64,000 bases of DNA, taken from positions 7,990,929 to 8,054,928 of the forward strand of contig CP034986.1 of the NCBI GenBank assembly GCA_004026145.2, written 5' to 3'. Below, piece by piece: positions 47,501 through 52,857 of this stretch. The notes below the pieces were generated by a model. That model was not told the origin of the DNA, searched no databases, and was given only the letters and a program-made list of their open reading frames with translations. Position numbers and translations under genes: made by a program. This stretch comes from Takifugu bimaculatus. Lineage: Eukaryota > Chordata > Actinopteri > Tetraodontiformes > Tetraodontidae. Positions within the stretch are counted from its first letter, which is position 1; each line of letters begins with the position of its first letter.

Positions 47501-49376
47501 TGCTAAGGGTGTTAGCCGCGAAGCTTCTAAAAATAAGGTGTTGAAATTCCGGAAGCTTTGAGTGGGAAAATAAGAACGAAGTTTGTCCCGACTGTCTTGG
47601 GGAAAACTCTTCAAATATTGTTGGGGAAATATCGGCGGGTTGTGGAGGGACGTCTCGCTACGCTCCCCGTCTCCCCGCCTCCCCGTTCGGGGACCGTCTC
47701 GGCGCTCCTTCGCATCCTTCTACCCTTCCTTCCTCTCAAGTCGCTCGCCTGCCTCTCTGGTCTCGCCGCCTCGTGTGAAAGTCGGGAAAAACAAGGCCTA
47801 CCCAGAGACCGCGGCGGAGCAGGTACGCGGAGCGAGGCGGGAAGAAGGCGAGGCTGCGGGGGAAACGTGTCGCAACGTGGCGCGTCGACGCGGACGCCAT
47901 CGCCGAGGAACCGGCGGAATCCTCGGAGGACGCATCTGGAGCGGGGAACCCGCCTGTCGCTAGCAAACTTAAACAACTAAAAGATGTGAGGGAGCGTCCC
48001 CCCCTCCTCCGATCCGCCTCCGATCCTCCGCAGAGCTCTTCTAATCCAACGCCGGATGAAATATTCATGGCGGAGAGACTTCGTACCTTTCTGAGCGCCA
48101 TTTGCACCAGCGGGAGCTTCAGAACCGGCGAGGTGCTCGGCGGTGGCTGTTTGCACTGGCAGCGCGCTCCTGAGGAGGAAGAGGAATCACAGACAGGAAG
48201 TCAGGGGAAATGAGGCGGAATCTGGAGTAGAACCCTGCGTGGAAGCGGGGCCGCCGACCCGGTCTCGTACGTTCTCGTACTTATGCGTTTCTGGTTCTCG
48301 TGACGCGAGAATAGAAACTGCGTTTTGGTTTTTTTTAATCTCGATAACCTTTCTGAAGAAACTTAAAGCTTCGGTTGTTGTTCCTGTTCTGCTTTTAAAT
48401 CAGAAGAACAACCGTTTTAGCATTATTAGTTTCCATCACAGACTCTGGAGCGCGACTTCTTCTTGCTATGGCTAATGCTAGCCGATACCGTTCCCACGCC
48501 GTTAAACGCTGGGAAGCGTCGGCGACGTTGCCCTGGCACTGATATGGTTAGCAAAGCTAATTAGCTGCTGTGGAGTCATGTGACTGACACAGGATAGTGG
48601 GCCTACCGGTCCTGGAGCAGCGGCGTGGTCGCACTGGGGATACTGGGGACGGGTCGGTGCCTCAGGCGATACGAGCGCGTCGGCCGCGGACCTGCGGCAG
48701 CCGCCGACCGGGGCCGCGCCTCGTAAATGGCGTTTTCCACCATCTCGCCGGCGAAGCCGCCCGTGTCGTTAGCTGCAGCTGATGAGTCCGAGCTGGACTT
48801 GGGGGGGTCTCCTGGGGAAAGGTCCCAGTCCGAGGAGGTGGGGGACCCGCTGCTGGAGGAGGACACCGACGGCGGGATGCTGGGAGGTTCATACCAGATC
48901 TGGATATTTTCTGGTTTGCGTGGAGCTGGTTGTGGGGGGCGGACGCATCCTGCCTGGGGGGCGACTTCAGCCCTCACGAGTCCCGACCCAGGAGGCAACG
49001 AGTGGCTCTTCTCCTGATCTTTGCTCTCCTTCAGCGGAGGGTGTTGATACGACAGCCCCCTCTTCTTGTCCTTCAGGAAGATGTTCCTCGGGTAGGGAAC
49101 GGGCCTCCTGTCCCCCGCCTCTTCGTCCTCCTCCTCCTCCCCCTCCCCCTCCCCTCCGCTCAGCTGCTTCACCCCGAGCGCTTCCAAGCTGCGGAGGAGT
49201 CGCCGCCGATGGCCCGTGGGCAGGACCTTCAGCTCCAGGAGGCGTTCCTCTGTGAGCTCCCTGCAGTCTTCCAGGGTTCTGTACCCCGCCCCCAGGAAGG
49301 CCGAGGTGTACTGGGACAGGCGGAGGGTGAGCAGCCACTCCACAACCTCCTGGATGGACTCGCCAGGCTCCAACAT
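411..49376 (-). CDS. arap2: arap2, Arf-GAP with Rho-GAP, ankyrin repeat and PH domains 2 (23 coding exons, 3' end outside window)
   Basis: Overall gene model. CDS join, transcript order: 49376-48607, 48169-48087, 46381-46305, 46028-45967, 45235-44927, 44573-44504, 38583-38466, 33256-33072, 29233-29127, 24904-24705, 22351-22266, 22152-21970, 19092-18918, 14992-14867, 9530-9386, 7427-7325, 6848-6650, 2437-2374, 2045-1882, 1804-1592, 1510-1405, 1319-1172, 488-411. All junctions are GT-AG and phases match, giving 1,257 codons without a stop. Domains by residue: SAM about 8-72, PH1 about 420-515, PH2 about 528-617, ArfGAP about 621-750, PH3 about 826-932, PH4 about 946-1040, RhoGAP about 1055-1225. 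RA, PH5 and tail lie off the left edge. Known of the family: cytoplasmic PIP3-dependent Arf6 GAP that controls focal adhesions and actin. I call ARAP2 rather than ARAP1/3 from exon-by-exon similarity, the RhoGAP finger replaced by Gln, and DTHD1 next door. Mammalian ARAP2 is about 1,700 residues; the fish linker after SAM looks shorter. Confidence 0.93.
489..1171. other. arap2 intron 22
   Basis: 683 bp between exons 22 and 23. No exon, RNA gene or clear repeat seen apart from a C/G run near 530-538 and GCTA-type words. Confidence 0.7.
1172..1319 (-). CDS. arap2: arap2 coding exon 22: RhoGAP C-terminal part
   Basis: 148 nt encoding IHQCSHLNHMPSEKLAAVF, then SPCLFQTQGRTPQEAAVVND and LIRNYILLFS. 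The N-x-M-x-x-x-x-L-A-x-V-F pattern and the long final helix are RhoGAP hallmarks. Donor GTGGGT; without splicing the frame stops two codons later. Confidence 0.94.
1405..1510 (-). CDS. arap2: arap2 coding exon 21: RhoGAP domain
   Basis: 106 nt encoding DEKDESRRVKKYSTFIQSLP then KVNRSTLEALLQHLY. The LPxVNRxTLxxLxxHLYR motif is characteristic of RhoGAP helix F. A short (CA)7 run follows the donor GTGCGT directly. Confidence 0.95.
1592..1804 (-). CDS. arap2: arap2 coding exon 20: RhoGAP domain with Gln in place of the arginine finger
   Basis: 213 nt encoding LCQEGVYQRQGDPERAAQLL, then DARNVKLRENEQRLEDVTD, then LLAKELYPYWVSAL. Active RhoGAPs have G-[IV]-[FY]-R-x-x-G; here the position reads Q (GVYQRQGD), as in mammalian ARAP2 (IYQKNGD). 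The domain fold is otherwise intact, so it probably binds Rho without stimulating GTP hydrolysis. Donor GTACAA. Confidence 0.96.
1882..2045 (-). CDS. arap2: arap2 coding exon 19: end of PH4 and start of RhoGAP
   Basis: 164 nt encoding TLYVHGFSATDFSVWHAAIA, then DSRDLGDQQLTKNGVPIVV and DSCVAFVTQY. The PH4 C-terminal helix contains the invariant Trp; GVPIVVDSCVAFVTQYG is the first RhoGAP helix. Donor GTGAGC; the following intron is only 77 bp. Confidence 0.96.
2046..2373. other. arap2 intron 18
   Basis: 328 bp between exons 18 and 19. No feature recognised. Confidence 0.7.
2374..2437 (-). CDS. arap2: arap2 coding exon 18: PH4 strand
   Basis: 64 nt, a small exon encoding VSTHTEGEEKIQVLLMVEGR. 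I found it by phase and similarity between exons 17 and 19. The acceptor tract is almost only C (CATGCCCCCCCAG). Donor GTACGT. Confidence 0.9.
2438..6649. other. arap2 intron 17
   Basis: 4.2 kb. It holds the 48-bp minisatellite at 3238-3541 and an AT-rich stretch around 5960-6120. A 183-codon plus-strand open frame at 4034-4585 has no recognised domain and I judge it chance. Confidence 0.65.
3238..3541. repeat. 48-bp minisatellite, about 6 copies
   Basis: Tandem unit of 48 bp, starting TGATGCTCGTTTTTAAACGC and ending in CTGGCGCGGGTTTATCC. Copies differ by a few substitutions (TCG versus TAG, GGCC versus GGTT). Because 48 is a multiple of three, frames stay open on both strands, producing spurious 16-residue protein repeats. 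Confidence 0.93.
6650..6848 (-). CDS. arap2: arap2 coding exon 17: PH4 N-terminal half
   Basis: 199 nt encoding CFVPPTVEALVRRDSELIGR, then LHYKEGHDLYHWRPGWFVL, then LQLKRLQEL. It opens PH4 (LIGxLxYKxxHxLxxWRxGWFxL). Donor GTAAGA splits the next codon. It matches mammalian ARAP2. Confidence 0.95.
7089..7127. repeat. (TG)n microsatellite
   Basis: Interrupted TG dinucleotide repeat in arap2 intron 16. Confidence 0.9.
7245..7310. repeat. (TG)33 microsatellite, (CA)33 in arap2 pre-mRNA next to the exon 16 donor
   Basis: 66 bp of uninterrupted TG on the plus strand. On the arap2 strand it is (CA)33 beginning 14 nt inside intron 16. Intronic CA repeats close to a 5' splice site are known hnRNP L-binding splicing elements in other genes; a role here is inference. 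Confidence 0.97.
7325..7427 (-). CDS. arap2: arap2 coding exon 16: PH3 C-terminal part
   Basis: 103 nt encoding AAFTAELYLQTERVLNVGAE then TQETQQDWIQALTK. It carries the PH3 C-terminal helix with invariant Trp (DWIQAL). Donor GTGCAT is weak and is followed 14 nt later by a (CA)33 repeat on the transcribed strand. Confidence 0.95.
7428..9385. other. arap2 intron 15
   Basis: About 2 kb. No exon seen. Contains a G-run near 8127-8135, an A-run near 8570 and many GCTA-type words. Confidence 0.65.
9386..9530 (-). CDS. arap2: arap2 coding exon 15: PH3 core
   Basis: 145 nt encoding RRWCTLEGGFLSYYESERSA then GRVDVGEVVSLAVHN. The WCxLEGGFLSYYE core is a clear PH signature and matches mammalian ARAP2. 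Acceptor after a T-rich tract (TTTTTTCCCCAG); donor GTAGGA. Confidence 0.95.
10305..10347. repeat. (GT)n microsatellite
   Basis: GT dinucleotide repeat with one GC interruption near its start, in arap2 intron 14. Confidence 0.95.
13545..14215. repeat. C/T-rich minisatellite (polypyrimidine, about 670 bp)
   Basis: Irregular tandem array of words such as CCCCGCCCCTCCCTGTCCCC and CACGCCCCCTC. It is nearly free of A on the plus strand. Long open frames across it on both strands (Pro/Ser-rich, Gly/Arg-rich) are artefacts of composition. Confidence 0.93.
14867..14992 (-). CDS. arap2: arap2 coding exon 14: linker and start of PH3
   Basis: 126 nt encoding DFPRMDHWSENASQSDF, then MDGFLYLSWSQAKTSAERR. 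It starts PH3 (DGFLYLSWS). Phases 1 in and 1 out agree with exons 13 and 15. Acceptor CTTTTCCTTCAG, donor GTGAGT. The sequence has diverged from mammals more than other exons have. Confidence 0.88.
14993..18917. other. arap2 intron 13
   Basis: 3.9 kb. No exon recognised. A GC-rich block at about 15950-16260 and a C-run near 17247 are the only compositional features. Confidence 0.65.
18918..19092 (-). CDS. arap2: arap2 coding exon 13: ArfGAP-PH3 ankyrin-like linker
   Basis: 175 nt encoding ALCAAVASPSVLQTMELVFS, then GADAMCATGDPLVSTPYLLA and QRAGQRLQMEFLHHNKLT. This is the region that gives the family its ankyrin-repeat name. It aligns closely with mammalian ARAP2. Its 3' splice site has a (TG)13 tract instead of a normal polypyrimidine tract (see separate entry). 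Donor GTGAGC. Confidence 0.95.
19098..19123. repeat. (CA)13 on plus strand = (TG)13 at the arap2 exon 13 3' splice site
   Basis: 26 bp ending 3 bp before the AG (read on the minus strand: TG tract, then CGCAG, then the exon). It stands where the polypyrimidine tract should be. UG tracts at 3' splice sites bind TDP-43 and CELF proteins in known cases such as CFTR exon 9; effect here is inference. Confidence 0.95.
19686..19755 (-). repeat. tRNA-like fragment, probable decayed tRNA-derived SINE head
   Basis: On the minus strand a B-box match GGTTCAAATCC (19700-19690) follows GGTCGCT, preceded about 33-45 nt upstream by an A-box-like GCGGCTCAGCGAC and a CTCGGCTCCGATCC stretch resembling fish tRNA-SINE 5' regions. 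I could not fold a complete cloverleaf, so a functional tRNA is unlikely. Confidence 0.45.
20384..20420. repeat. (CA)n microsatellite
   Basis: Uninterrupted CA dinucleotide repeat in arap2 intron 12, continuing imperfectly to about 20426. Confidence 0.95.
21970..22152 (-). CDS. arap2: arap2 coding exon 12: ArfGAP C-terminal half
   Basis: 183 nt, 61 codons, phase 0 both ends. It encodes LFLEVGNMHANSFWAANLP, then ...EQRATFIRRKYRERKYRRVL, then TDPEQLNK. The GN-x(2)-AN-x-FWxxNL and FIxxKYxxxxYR patterns are typical ArfGAP C-terminal helices. The intron separating it from exon 11 is only 113 bp. Confidence 0.96.
22266..22351 (-). CDS. arap2: arap2 coding exon 11: ArfGAP catalytic segment
   Basis: 86 nt encoding GQHRSLGPSISKVRSLKLDS and SIWSNELVE. 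It holds the GxHRxLG motif with the catalytic arginine and the VRSLxLDxxxW helix typical of active ArfGAPs, so Arf GAP activity is expected. Donor GTCAGT. Confidence 0.96.
22352..24704. other. arap2 intron 10
   Basis: 2.4 kb. No exon recognised; C-run near 23450, G-run near 24331-24340. Confidence 0.65.
24705..24904 (-). CDS. arap2: arap2 coding exon 10: end of PH2 and ArfGAP zinc finger
   Basis: 200 nt. It begins with FTAESEREKEEWIEAVQESI (PH2 C-terminal helix) and SDYEVAEKIWFNEANR, then the zinc finger CADC-x16-CKKC (CX2CX16CX2C; Cys at residues about 636, 639, 656, 659) with PEWASINLGVVICKKCA between. This is the canonical ArfGAP zinc-binding site. Acceptor TTGTTTCAG, donor GTGAGT. Confidence 0.97.
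24993..25665. repeat. GGA/GGTACA purine-rich minisatellite
   Basis: Tandem array built from AGGAGGTACAGG and AGGTGGAGGAGG words. The plus strand is nearly pyrimidine-poor; the arap2 transcript would carry CCTCCTGTACCTCC. Gly/Val/Glu-rich and Pro-rich open frames here are artefacts. Confidence 0.93.
27075..27113. repeat. (CA)n microsatellite
   Basis: CA dinucleotide repeat in arap2 intron 9, followed by imperfect CACG/CATG units to about 27138. Confidence 0.95.
27640..28230. repeat. 16-bp minisatellite (CCTGCCCCAGGACACA)
   Basis: About 590 bp of a 16-bp unit with variants (CGTGCCCC, CAGCACCAGG). The first roughly 130 bp are degenerate, the rest regular. Three units make 48 bp, so frames stay open (His/Pro/Thr-rich or Cys/Gly-rich repeats), which should not be called genes. 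Confidence 0.94.
28495..28690. repeat. 15-bp minisatellite (CACAGACGTCCAGAC)
   Basis: About 195 bp of a 15-bp unit with some 10-bp deletion copies (CAGACGTCCAGAC). Almost every unit carries the palindrome GACGTC with a CpG. Confidence 0.94.
28895..29065. repeat. C-rich minisatellite (CGGTGCCCCGCCCC)
   Basis: About 170 bp of CGGTGCCCCGCCCC and CATCCTGCCCCC words. It ends about 60 bp from the exon 9 donor. Confidence 0.92.
29127..29233 (-). CDS. arap2: arap2 coding exon 9: PH2 middle strands
   Basis: 107 nt encoding DHRAGLAISEVELTAANISN then VDRRSFDLNTPFRSF. It matches the mammalian ARAP2 PH2 in length and phase. The acceptor tract is almost pure C (GTGCCCCCCAG). The donor GTAGGT is followed after about 60 bp by a C-rich minisatellite. 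Confidence 0.93.
31326..31348. repeat. (C)23 homopolymer
   Basis: Uninterrupted C-tract in arap2 intron 8. Confidence 0.95.
31590..31700 (+). mobile_element. Possible degraded L2-clade LINE fragment
   Basis: The words CTGGCTCCATCCTGATGCGG and AGGAACAGCGCTTGTTCTAC resemble the CTGGCTCCTCTCGATGYGGAGGAGCAGCG region common in fish L2-like elements. This is from memory of the family pattern and short, so weak. Confidence 0.25.
33072..33256 (-). CDS. arap2: arap2 coding exon 8: PH1 C-terminal helix and start of PH2
   Basis: 185 nt. It encodes ERQEWVEALQTA (the PH1 C-terminal helix with its invariant Trp), a short linker, then LGLLELRGYKGRVLVSLAG and LCKTEQ, the first strands of PH2. The LELRGYK signature is conserved in ARAP proteins. 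Donor GTACTT. Confidence 0.94.
33257..38465. other. arap2 intron 7
   Basis: 5.2 kb. It holds a perfect hairpin at 35071-35100 and several C-runs (35021, 35948, 36173-36189, 37135 CTC repeats). No exon recognised. Confidence 0.65.
35071..35100. repeat. Perfect 11-bp inverted repeat with 8-nt loop
   Basis: TCAATAATGAA (35071-35081) and its exact reverse complement TTCATTATTGA (35090-35100) flank an 8-base loop. The stem is AT-rich within a GC-richer flank. It is too short for a typical miRNA precursor. Confidence 0.9.
38466..38583 (-). CDS. arap2: arap2 coding exon 7: PH1 beta strands
   Basis: 118 nt encoding EMYSKGMILTSAIRHVRGHG and DKFEVATTLRTFIFRAERE. It continues PH1 and matches mammalian ARAP2 nearly residue by residue (EMYSKGxIxxSAI; DKFEV.TT.RTF.FR.E). 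Acceptor after TCTCGTTTAG; donor GTAAGT is strong. Confidence 0.95.
39981..40733. repeat. Minisatellite CTCTACTGTACCGGC (about 750 bp)
   Basis: Array of 14-17-bp units: CTCTACTGTACCGGC, CTCTACTGTACCACCG, CCTCTACTGTACCGGC, with CTGGACC variants at the left end (39990-40130) and CTCTACC variants near the right. This gradient suggests directional expansion. Long Tyr/Cys/Pro/Thr-rich open frames are artefacts. Confidence 0.95.
41387..41795. repeat. Polypurine tract (GGA/GAA)n, about 400 bp
   Basis: Plus strand almost exclusively A and G (GGAGGA, GAAGAG, GATGAG words with rare T). The arap2 pre-mRNA reads as polypyrimidine here. Such mirror-like purine tracts can form triplex (H-DNA). Confidence 0.95.
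42161..42210. repeat. Two perfect 25-bp tandem copies
   Basis: Unit GAGCGCGAGGTGGAGAGGGC followed by GGGAA, repeated exactly twice (42161-42185, 42186-42210). Confidence 0.95.
42307..42358. repeat. Two perfect 26-bp tandem copies
   Basis: Unit CAACTGCACCTGCGGAGGTT followed by GTTTCT, repeated exactly twice (42307-42332, 42333-42358). Confidence 0.95.
44504..44573 (-). CDS. arap2: arap2 coding exon 6: PH1 core
   Basis: 70 nt encoding the PH1 segment KCVFQRRWVRLDGESLAYYN plus NEK. The F-x-[KR]-R-W-V-x-L/F-x-G-x-x-[IL]-x-Y-Y core is diagnostic of a PH domain. Acceptor after CTTCGTTGCAG; donor GTGAGA. Confidence 0.95.
44574..44926. other. arap2 intron 5
   Basis: 353 bp; no feature recognised. 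Confidence 0.7.
44927..45235 (-). CDS. arap2: arap2 coding exon 5: linker and start of PH1
   Basis: 309 nt. It carries the EDEYSTVTEC tyrosine motif, then ISPYACFYG and GWLDKLSPQG, which opens PH1. The SEYSTVxEC and SPYACFYG islands are shared with mammalian ARAP2. PH1 begins with the beta1-beta2 basic pattern typical of PIP3-binding PH domains. Acceptor after GTCAACAG; donor GTAGGT splits the Gly codon. Confidence 0.93.
45236..45966. other. arap2 intron 4
   Basis: 731 bp, AT-richer than its neighbours; no exon recognised. Confidence 0.7.
45967..46028 (-). CDS. arap2: arap2 coding exon 4: basic linker
   Basis: 62 nt, phase 0 to 2, acceptor TGTTCTGCAG and donor GTATGC. It encodes DRGAKEVFHKGFRDKLKKKN, a lysine-rich stretch. 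The phase fits exactly between exon 3 and exon 5 (AG joins G to give Arg). No domain recognised. Confidence 0.8.
46305..46381 (-). CDS. arap2: arap2 coding exon 3: linker with PYGE motif
   Basis: 77 nt, phase 1 to 0, acceptor after TTCTTTTCAG and donor GTAAGG. It encodes APLQRTSAPIVPYGELCLY followed by NNPDGAL. The PYGE-x-x-LF/Y stretch matches a short conserved island in the otherwise variable SAM-PH1 linker of mammalian ARAP2, which supports this as a real exon. Confidence 0.82.
46382..48086. other. arap2 intron 2
   Basis: 1.7 kb; no exon recognised. Confidence 0.65.
48087..48169 (-). CDS. arap2: arap2 coding exon 2: linker
   Basis: 83 nt between a strong pyrimidine-rich acceptor and donor GTACGA. 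Phase 2 in, phase 1 out. It encodes a low-complexity Ala/Gly linker (SALPVQTATAEHLAGSEA). I include it because the splice sites are good and only exons 2-4 together (222 nt) carry the frame from exon 1 to exon 5 while restoring a motif shared with mammals in exon 3. Skipping all three also keeps the frame, so a shorter isoform is possible. Confidence 0.72.
48170..48606. other. arap2 intron 1 (within coding region)
   Basis: 437 bp between coding exons 1 and 2; no feature recognised. Confidence 0.7.
48607..49376 (-). CDS. arap2: arap2 coding exon 1: SAM domain and acidic/Pro-Ser linker
   Basis: First coding exon, 256 codons plus 2 nt. The ATG at 49376 begins MLEPGESIQEVVEWLLTLRL; an ATG 19 bases upstream meets a stop at once. 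SAM spans residues about 8-72 and ends with the conserved PTGHRRRLLRSLEAL helix. Next come a Glu-rich run (GEGEGEEEEDEEAGD) and a Ser/Pro linker with KPENIQIWYEPP. The end, RSYRLRHRPVPSIPS, is a basic/proline motif shared with mammalian ARAP2. SAM domains mediate protein interaction (ARAP SAM binds SHIP2 SAM in the family). Acceptors upstream at 49408 or 49388 suggest a separate non-coding 5' exon. Donor GTAGGC at 48606. Confidence 0.92.
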
Positions 49377-52300
49377 GAGTCTCACCTCTGGAACATCAGG
49401 AAGAACGCTGGAAACACAGAGTTGTCCGGCTCAACTGTAAACAAACACAACAGAGTAGCATCGAGACGACTTTAGCAGCATTTTTTAGCAACTGGAAGCG
49501 CTAAGTCAGGTGGTTTTTCATAGGAACATCGAGGTTTTTATAGTTCTACAAAATGACGAGGTCTGTTAGCGGGCGTGCTAACATTTCCAACGTAAATCCA
49601 CTGCAAAAATACAAACGAACTACGTGCCTCATCTGAATTAACCGCAACCTGAAAGCATTAGCTTAGCTTAAGAGAAGCTTCTGCCCACAAGTGACAGAAC
49701 AGACGTGAGTTTTTTGGGGGGGGCGGTTTCAGGTCCGTTTGGTTGCCCTCGACAACTGCCAACTTTAAATTTGCAACACCTCCAGGCTAAGACAGCAGGA
49801 AGCGCAGCAGCTGTGGGGCAACAGGACGCTAGCGCGACCCAGGGGTCAGCTTCCGCGGCGAGATCTCAATCCAAAATCCAAACTAAAGTCGTCTTTCAAC
49901 ACTTACCGGCGTGGAGCCCAAGATCACGCAGGTTGCCGGGCAACACGCCGAGCCTCCGCAGCGACGGCTATATATAAACGCCCAGCTTCCTGACGCGTTC
50001 GCATCATGTCAGAGGAAGAGCCGCCTGCCACAGGCGCTGACCTCACCGCTCAACCTGTGCAACTCCGGGGGTGTTTAGAGTTACTTCTGCTTTTCACCAG
50101 CGCTGCGGCTCGCACAGGTCTGCTTGCACCACCACCTCCCTCGTGCGCTCTCCTCAGGGACCTGGAGGGGGGGGGGGGGGGGGAGTGCCCGGTAGCACCA
50201 GCACTAGCGTGCAGGGACCTGCAGTCAGGCGCGCACGGGTTTGACACCCACCAGGGAAGGTGTGACCTCATACCAACAATGAACAAAGGTGACTGTTGTG
50301 GCAGGGGAGCGCGCGCTTTCACAACACCACAGGTTCAAACCACGAACGGGGGGGGGGGGGGGGTGCGCTGCTTCCTAAACAGAACAGAAGTGAATGAGAA
50401 ATGCGCCTCCTCAAACATGACAGGTACGGCTTTGGGAGTGCGCGCGCCCGCACGCGCGTGCGTTTTTATGCCTCGTTCGAAGTCCATCGGACGTCATCTT
50501 CCTGTTCGCTGCTGAGTTCAACACAACGTTGCTGTTAAATTCGGCTTTTGCTCGCGCGACGCGCTTCTTTCGGTCGTGGCCGTGCTTTCGCTGCACGTGC
50601 GACATGTTTACATCGGCGTGAGGTCAGCGGGCGCGTGAGGGTCGAGAAACGGGCGTCGCCCTCCTCCTGTCCCACCCACCCGCGCCGCGTGCAGCTCTGA
50701 CGCATTTTTAAATCAATTAAAAAGGACAAAGCGCCTTACTTGAGTCTCGTGTCTCTACCGGCGAAGTTCTGCTGCGCTGACGTCAGCGCGCGCGCGTCGT
50801 TGTGGTTCTTCTTCTGCTCCTTCAGGACCTCATCCGGAACACCGGGTCCACGCTGTCATCACGCAGTCCCTTCACATCCTGCCGTCGCCCGCGCGCCTCT
50901 TTCCGTCACCCTTTTCGTTTTTACTCTCCGCGAGGCGCTCGGCCACGCCCACCTGGGCGGGGGTCACGCTCGCGCCTGTCGCACCTTTCATTGCTTTGAT
51001 CATTGTTCTGCCCTCATTTAAAACCCTTTCTGACCGTTGTCGTGATATGTTTAGCATGTTTAGGAGACACTTTAGCTTCATTATAGCTCCCAAAAAAGTT
51101 TGATTTTGATCAATATTCAAGGTTTGACCGAGCTTGTCCATCCCAGGCTACTGAGAGCAACAGTCCAGCTGCCTCTGAGGGGACCCGGGTCATCTTTTAC
51201 TTAAATATCCTCCCGCTGAATGAGCAAAATCACATTCATGTCCACATCTGTGGACATTTGGAGACTTTTCTTTCAATGATAACTAGAACTTTGAAGGTTT
51301 GAGGTTCGCTAAAATCCCGTTAGCGTGACAGCAGGTGGAATTCCAGCTGAGTAATTATGCAACACTCCTAAACCACAGTTTTGCTCACTTTCTGTTAGCT
51401 AGCTTGTTTATTTTCTTAACTTATCCTGTCGTGGTCTAACAAGGCCGAAATTCACTTTGAACTCCTGTGGCCTTCGCTGAAACTGATTCAACCACGACGT
51501 GGCCTCGGACGTGATATAACAAACGTGGAGGTGTTTGCAAGGTTTTCCGGGAGGGCATGCGTGTCCCAGCTTGATCCCGAGGCCTCGGGCTGCACATTCA
51601 GCACCGGCAGGAATGTAGGCAGAGTCCATCAGACACGTAATGAGGCAAGTGTCCAACTTTCAGGATCGGATTTTTGAGTAGTTTTGAGGAACAGTAAATT
51701 ATAGCAATAAAATGAAATCAAAGGAAATAGTTTCAGCTCTTTGGGGTCAATCAGCAGGGGTAACTTTACCAGACACCGGCACTTATTCGACTTTGTTTCG
51801 AATAAAATGTTTTTTTAAGGAGTTTCACGAGCGTGTAATGACCCAAACTGGCCACGCGATGGCGACAGAGCGCTGCGCTCTTTTTTTTGCCTCGAGGCAA
51901 CAGCGATGAGACTGTTTGAAAGACATGAAACTTTCAGGCGCAGCACAGATTTAAAAAGCCTTTTTTTATACGTCATATCTTAGTTTGCACAACCGCCTTC
52001 GCGAGGAGAAAACGTGTAACCGGACCCTCCGCCACGTCCCCGCTGTGGTTAAAGGTTTTTGCTTTTCCTGCACCTTTTTGAAAAAGCCGACATCTTTCAG
52101 GTTTAAAGGGAACGACAGAACAACGGTGGCAACAACAGTGGCCTCTCGGAGGCTTTTCTTTTGTCCAATTCCCATCGTGTCTCCTGGGTTCACCTTGGCA
52201 ACGCGTTTTACTGCTGGCAACCGTTTAAATACAGAATTGGCTCTTAAACCGAAAGAAGCGCTCCACTACCCAGCAGCAGTCGATGCCAAGGACATGGGGA

Positions 52301-52421
52301 ACTAGAGGGAGGGGGGGGGGCTTCAAATATAAAAGGAGGCACGCCAGGGAGGGCTGCGGATTTGAGAGGACCTAAAGGGACAGAAGGTTCATTATTAACA
52401 TGTCGTAGGGTCTGCAGCCGT
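49377..52421. other. arap2 5' region and arap2-dthd1 intergenic gap
   Basis: 3.0 kb between the two divergent start codons. It includes the probable last part of the arap2 5' UTR (acceptor at 49408 or 49388), G-runs at 50167-50182 and 50349-50362, a CpG-dense block at 50430-50960, and a 59-bp G-containing leader before dthd1. A minus-strand Cys-rich open frame at 51408-51656 is discussed separately. Confidence 0.6.
50430..50960 (-). promoter_or_regulatory. CpG-dense block, candidate arap2 promoter and non-coding first exon
   Basis: Dense CG with GCGCGCGCCCGCACGCGCG and similar words, in contrast to flanks. On the minus strand a good donor GTAAGG occurs at 50739, which could end a non-coding exon spliced to the arap2 start exon at 49407 or 49387. 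Position upstream of arap2 fits a vertebrate CpG-type promoter. Inferred only. Confidence 0.4.
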
Positions 52422-52857
52422 ATGGAGGAAGAGGAATTTCCCAAGGACGCCCGTCAGGAGGAAGCTCTCCTCGGGAGGTTGGTGGAGGCGGTTCGAGGGC
52501 TGAAAGCTCTCCGAAGCCTCAGAGATCGTCGCCAGGAAGTGGCGGCAGAGGGAGGATGTCCGGCCGGAGAGGAGGGAGGAGGAGGAGCAGGGGACGGCGG
52601 CGGTGGTTTTTTTGGAGATGCTAATGTCCCTGATGGACGCCCCCTAAAGGGGTCAATAAAGTACTCTGATTCTGACTCTGATTCTGGAGGGAAGGGTGAT
52701 GAAGAGGAGCGCATCAGGAACCTGCTGCACTCACTGAGGGGGGTCGGCATCTCCCATTCAGCCCGAGCTACGTCCTGGAGAGAAGCCCTCCGGGAATGTG
52801 TCTGCGTCCTGGCCACGCCTCCACCAGGGGGCAGCGGTCAGCAGCCCGTCCTCACAG
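52422..52857 (+). CDS. dthd1: dthd1 exon 1: variable N-terminus
   Basis: ATG at 52422 starts MEEEEFPKDARQEEALLGRL; there is no in-frame ATG upstream, only a two-codon upstream frame (ATG at 52400, stop at 52406). The exon carries a helical stretch (LVEAVRGLKALRSL), a Gly/Glu-rich low-complexity part, SDSDSDSGGKGDEEE and a second helix (RIRNLLHSLRGVGI). Donor GTGATT at 52858, phase 1. Confidence 0.78.

Noticed and set aside
51985..52305. 106-codon plus-strand frame just upstream of dthd1
   Set aside because: No family resemblance and not in frame with a plausible splice into dthd1.
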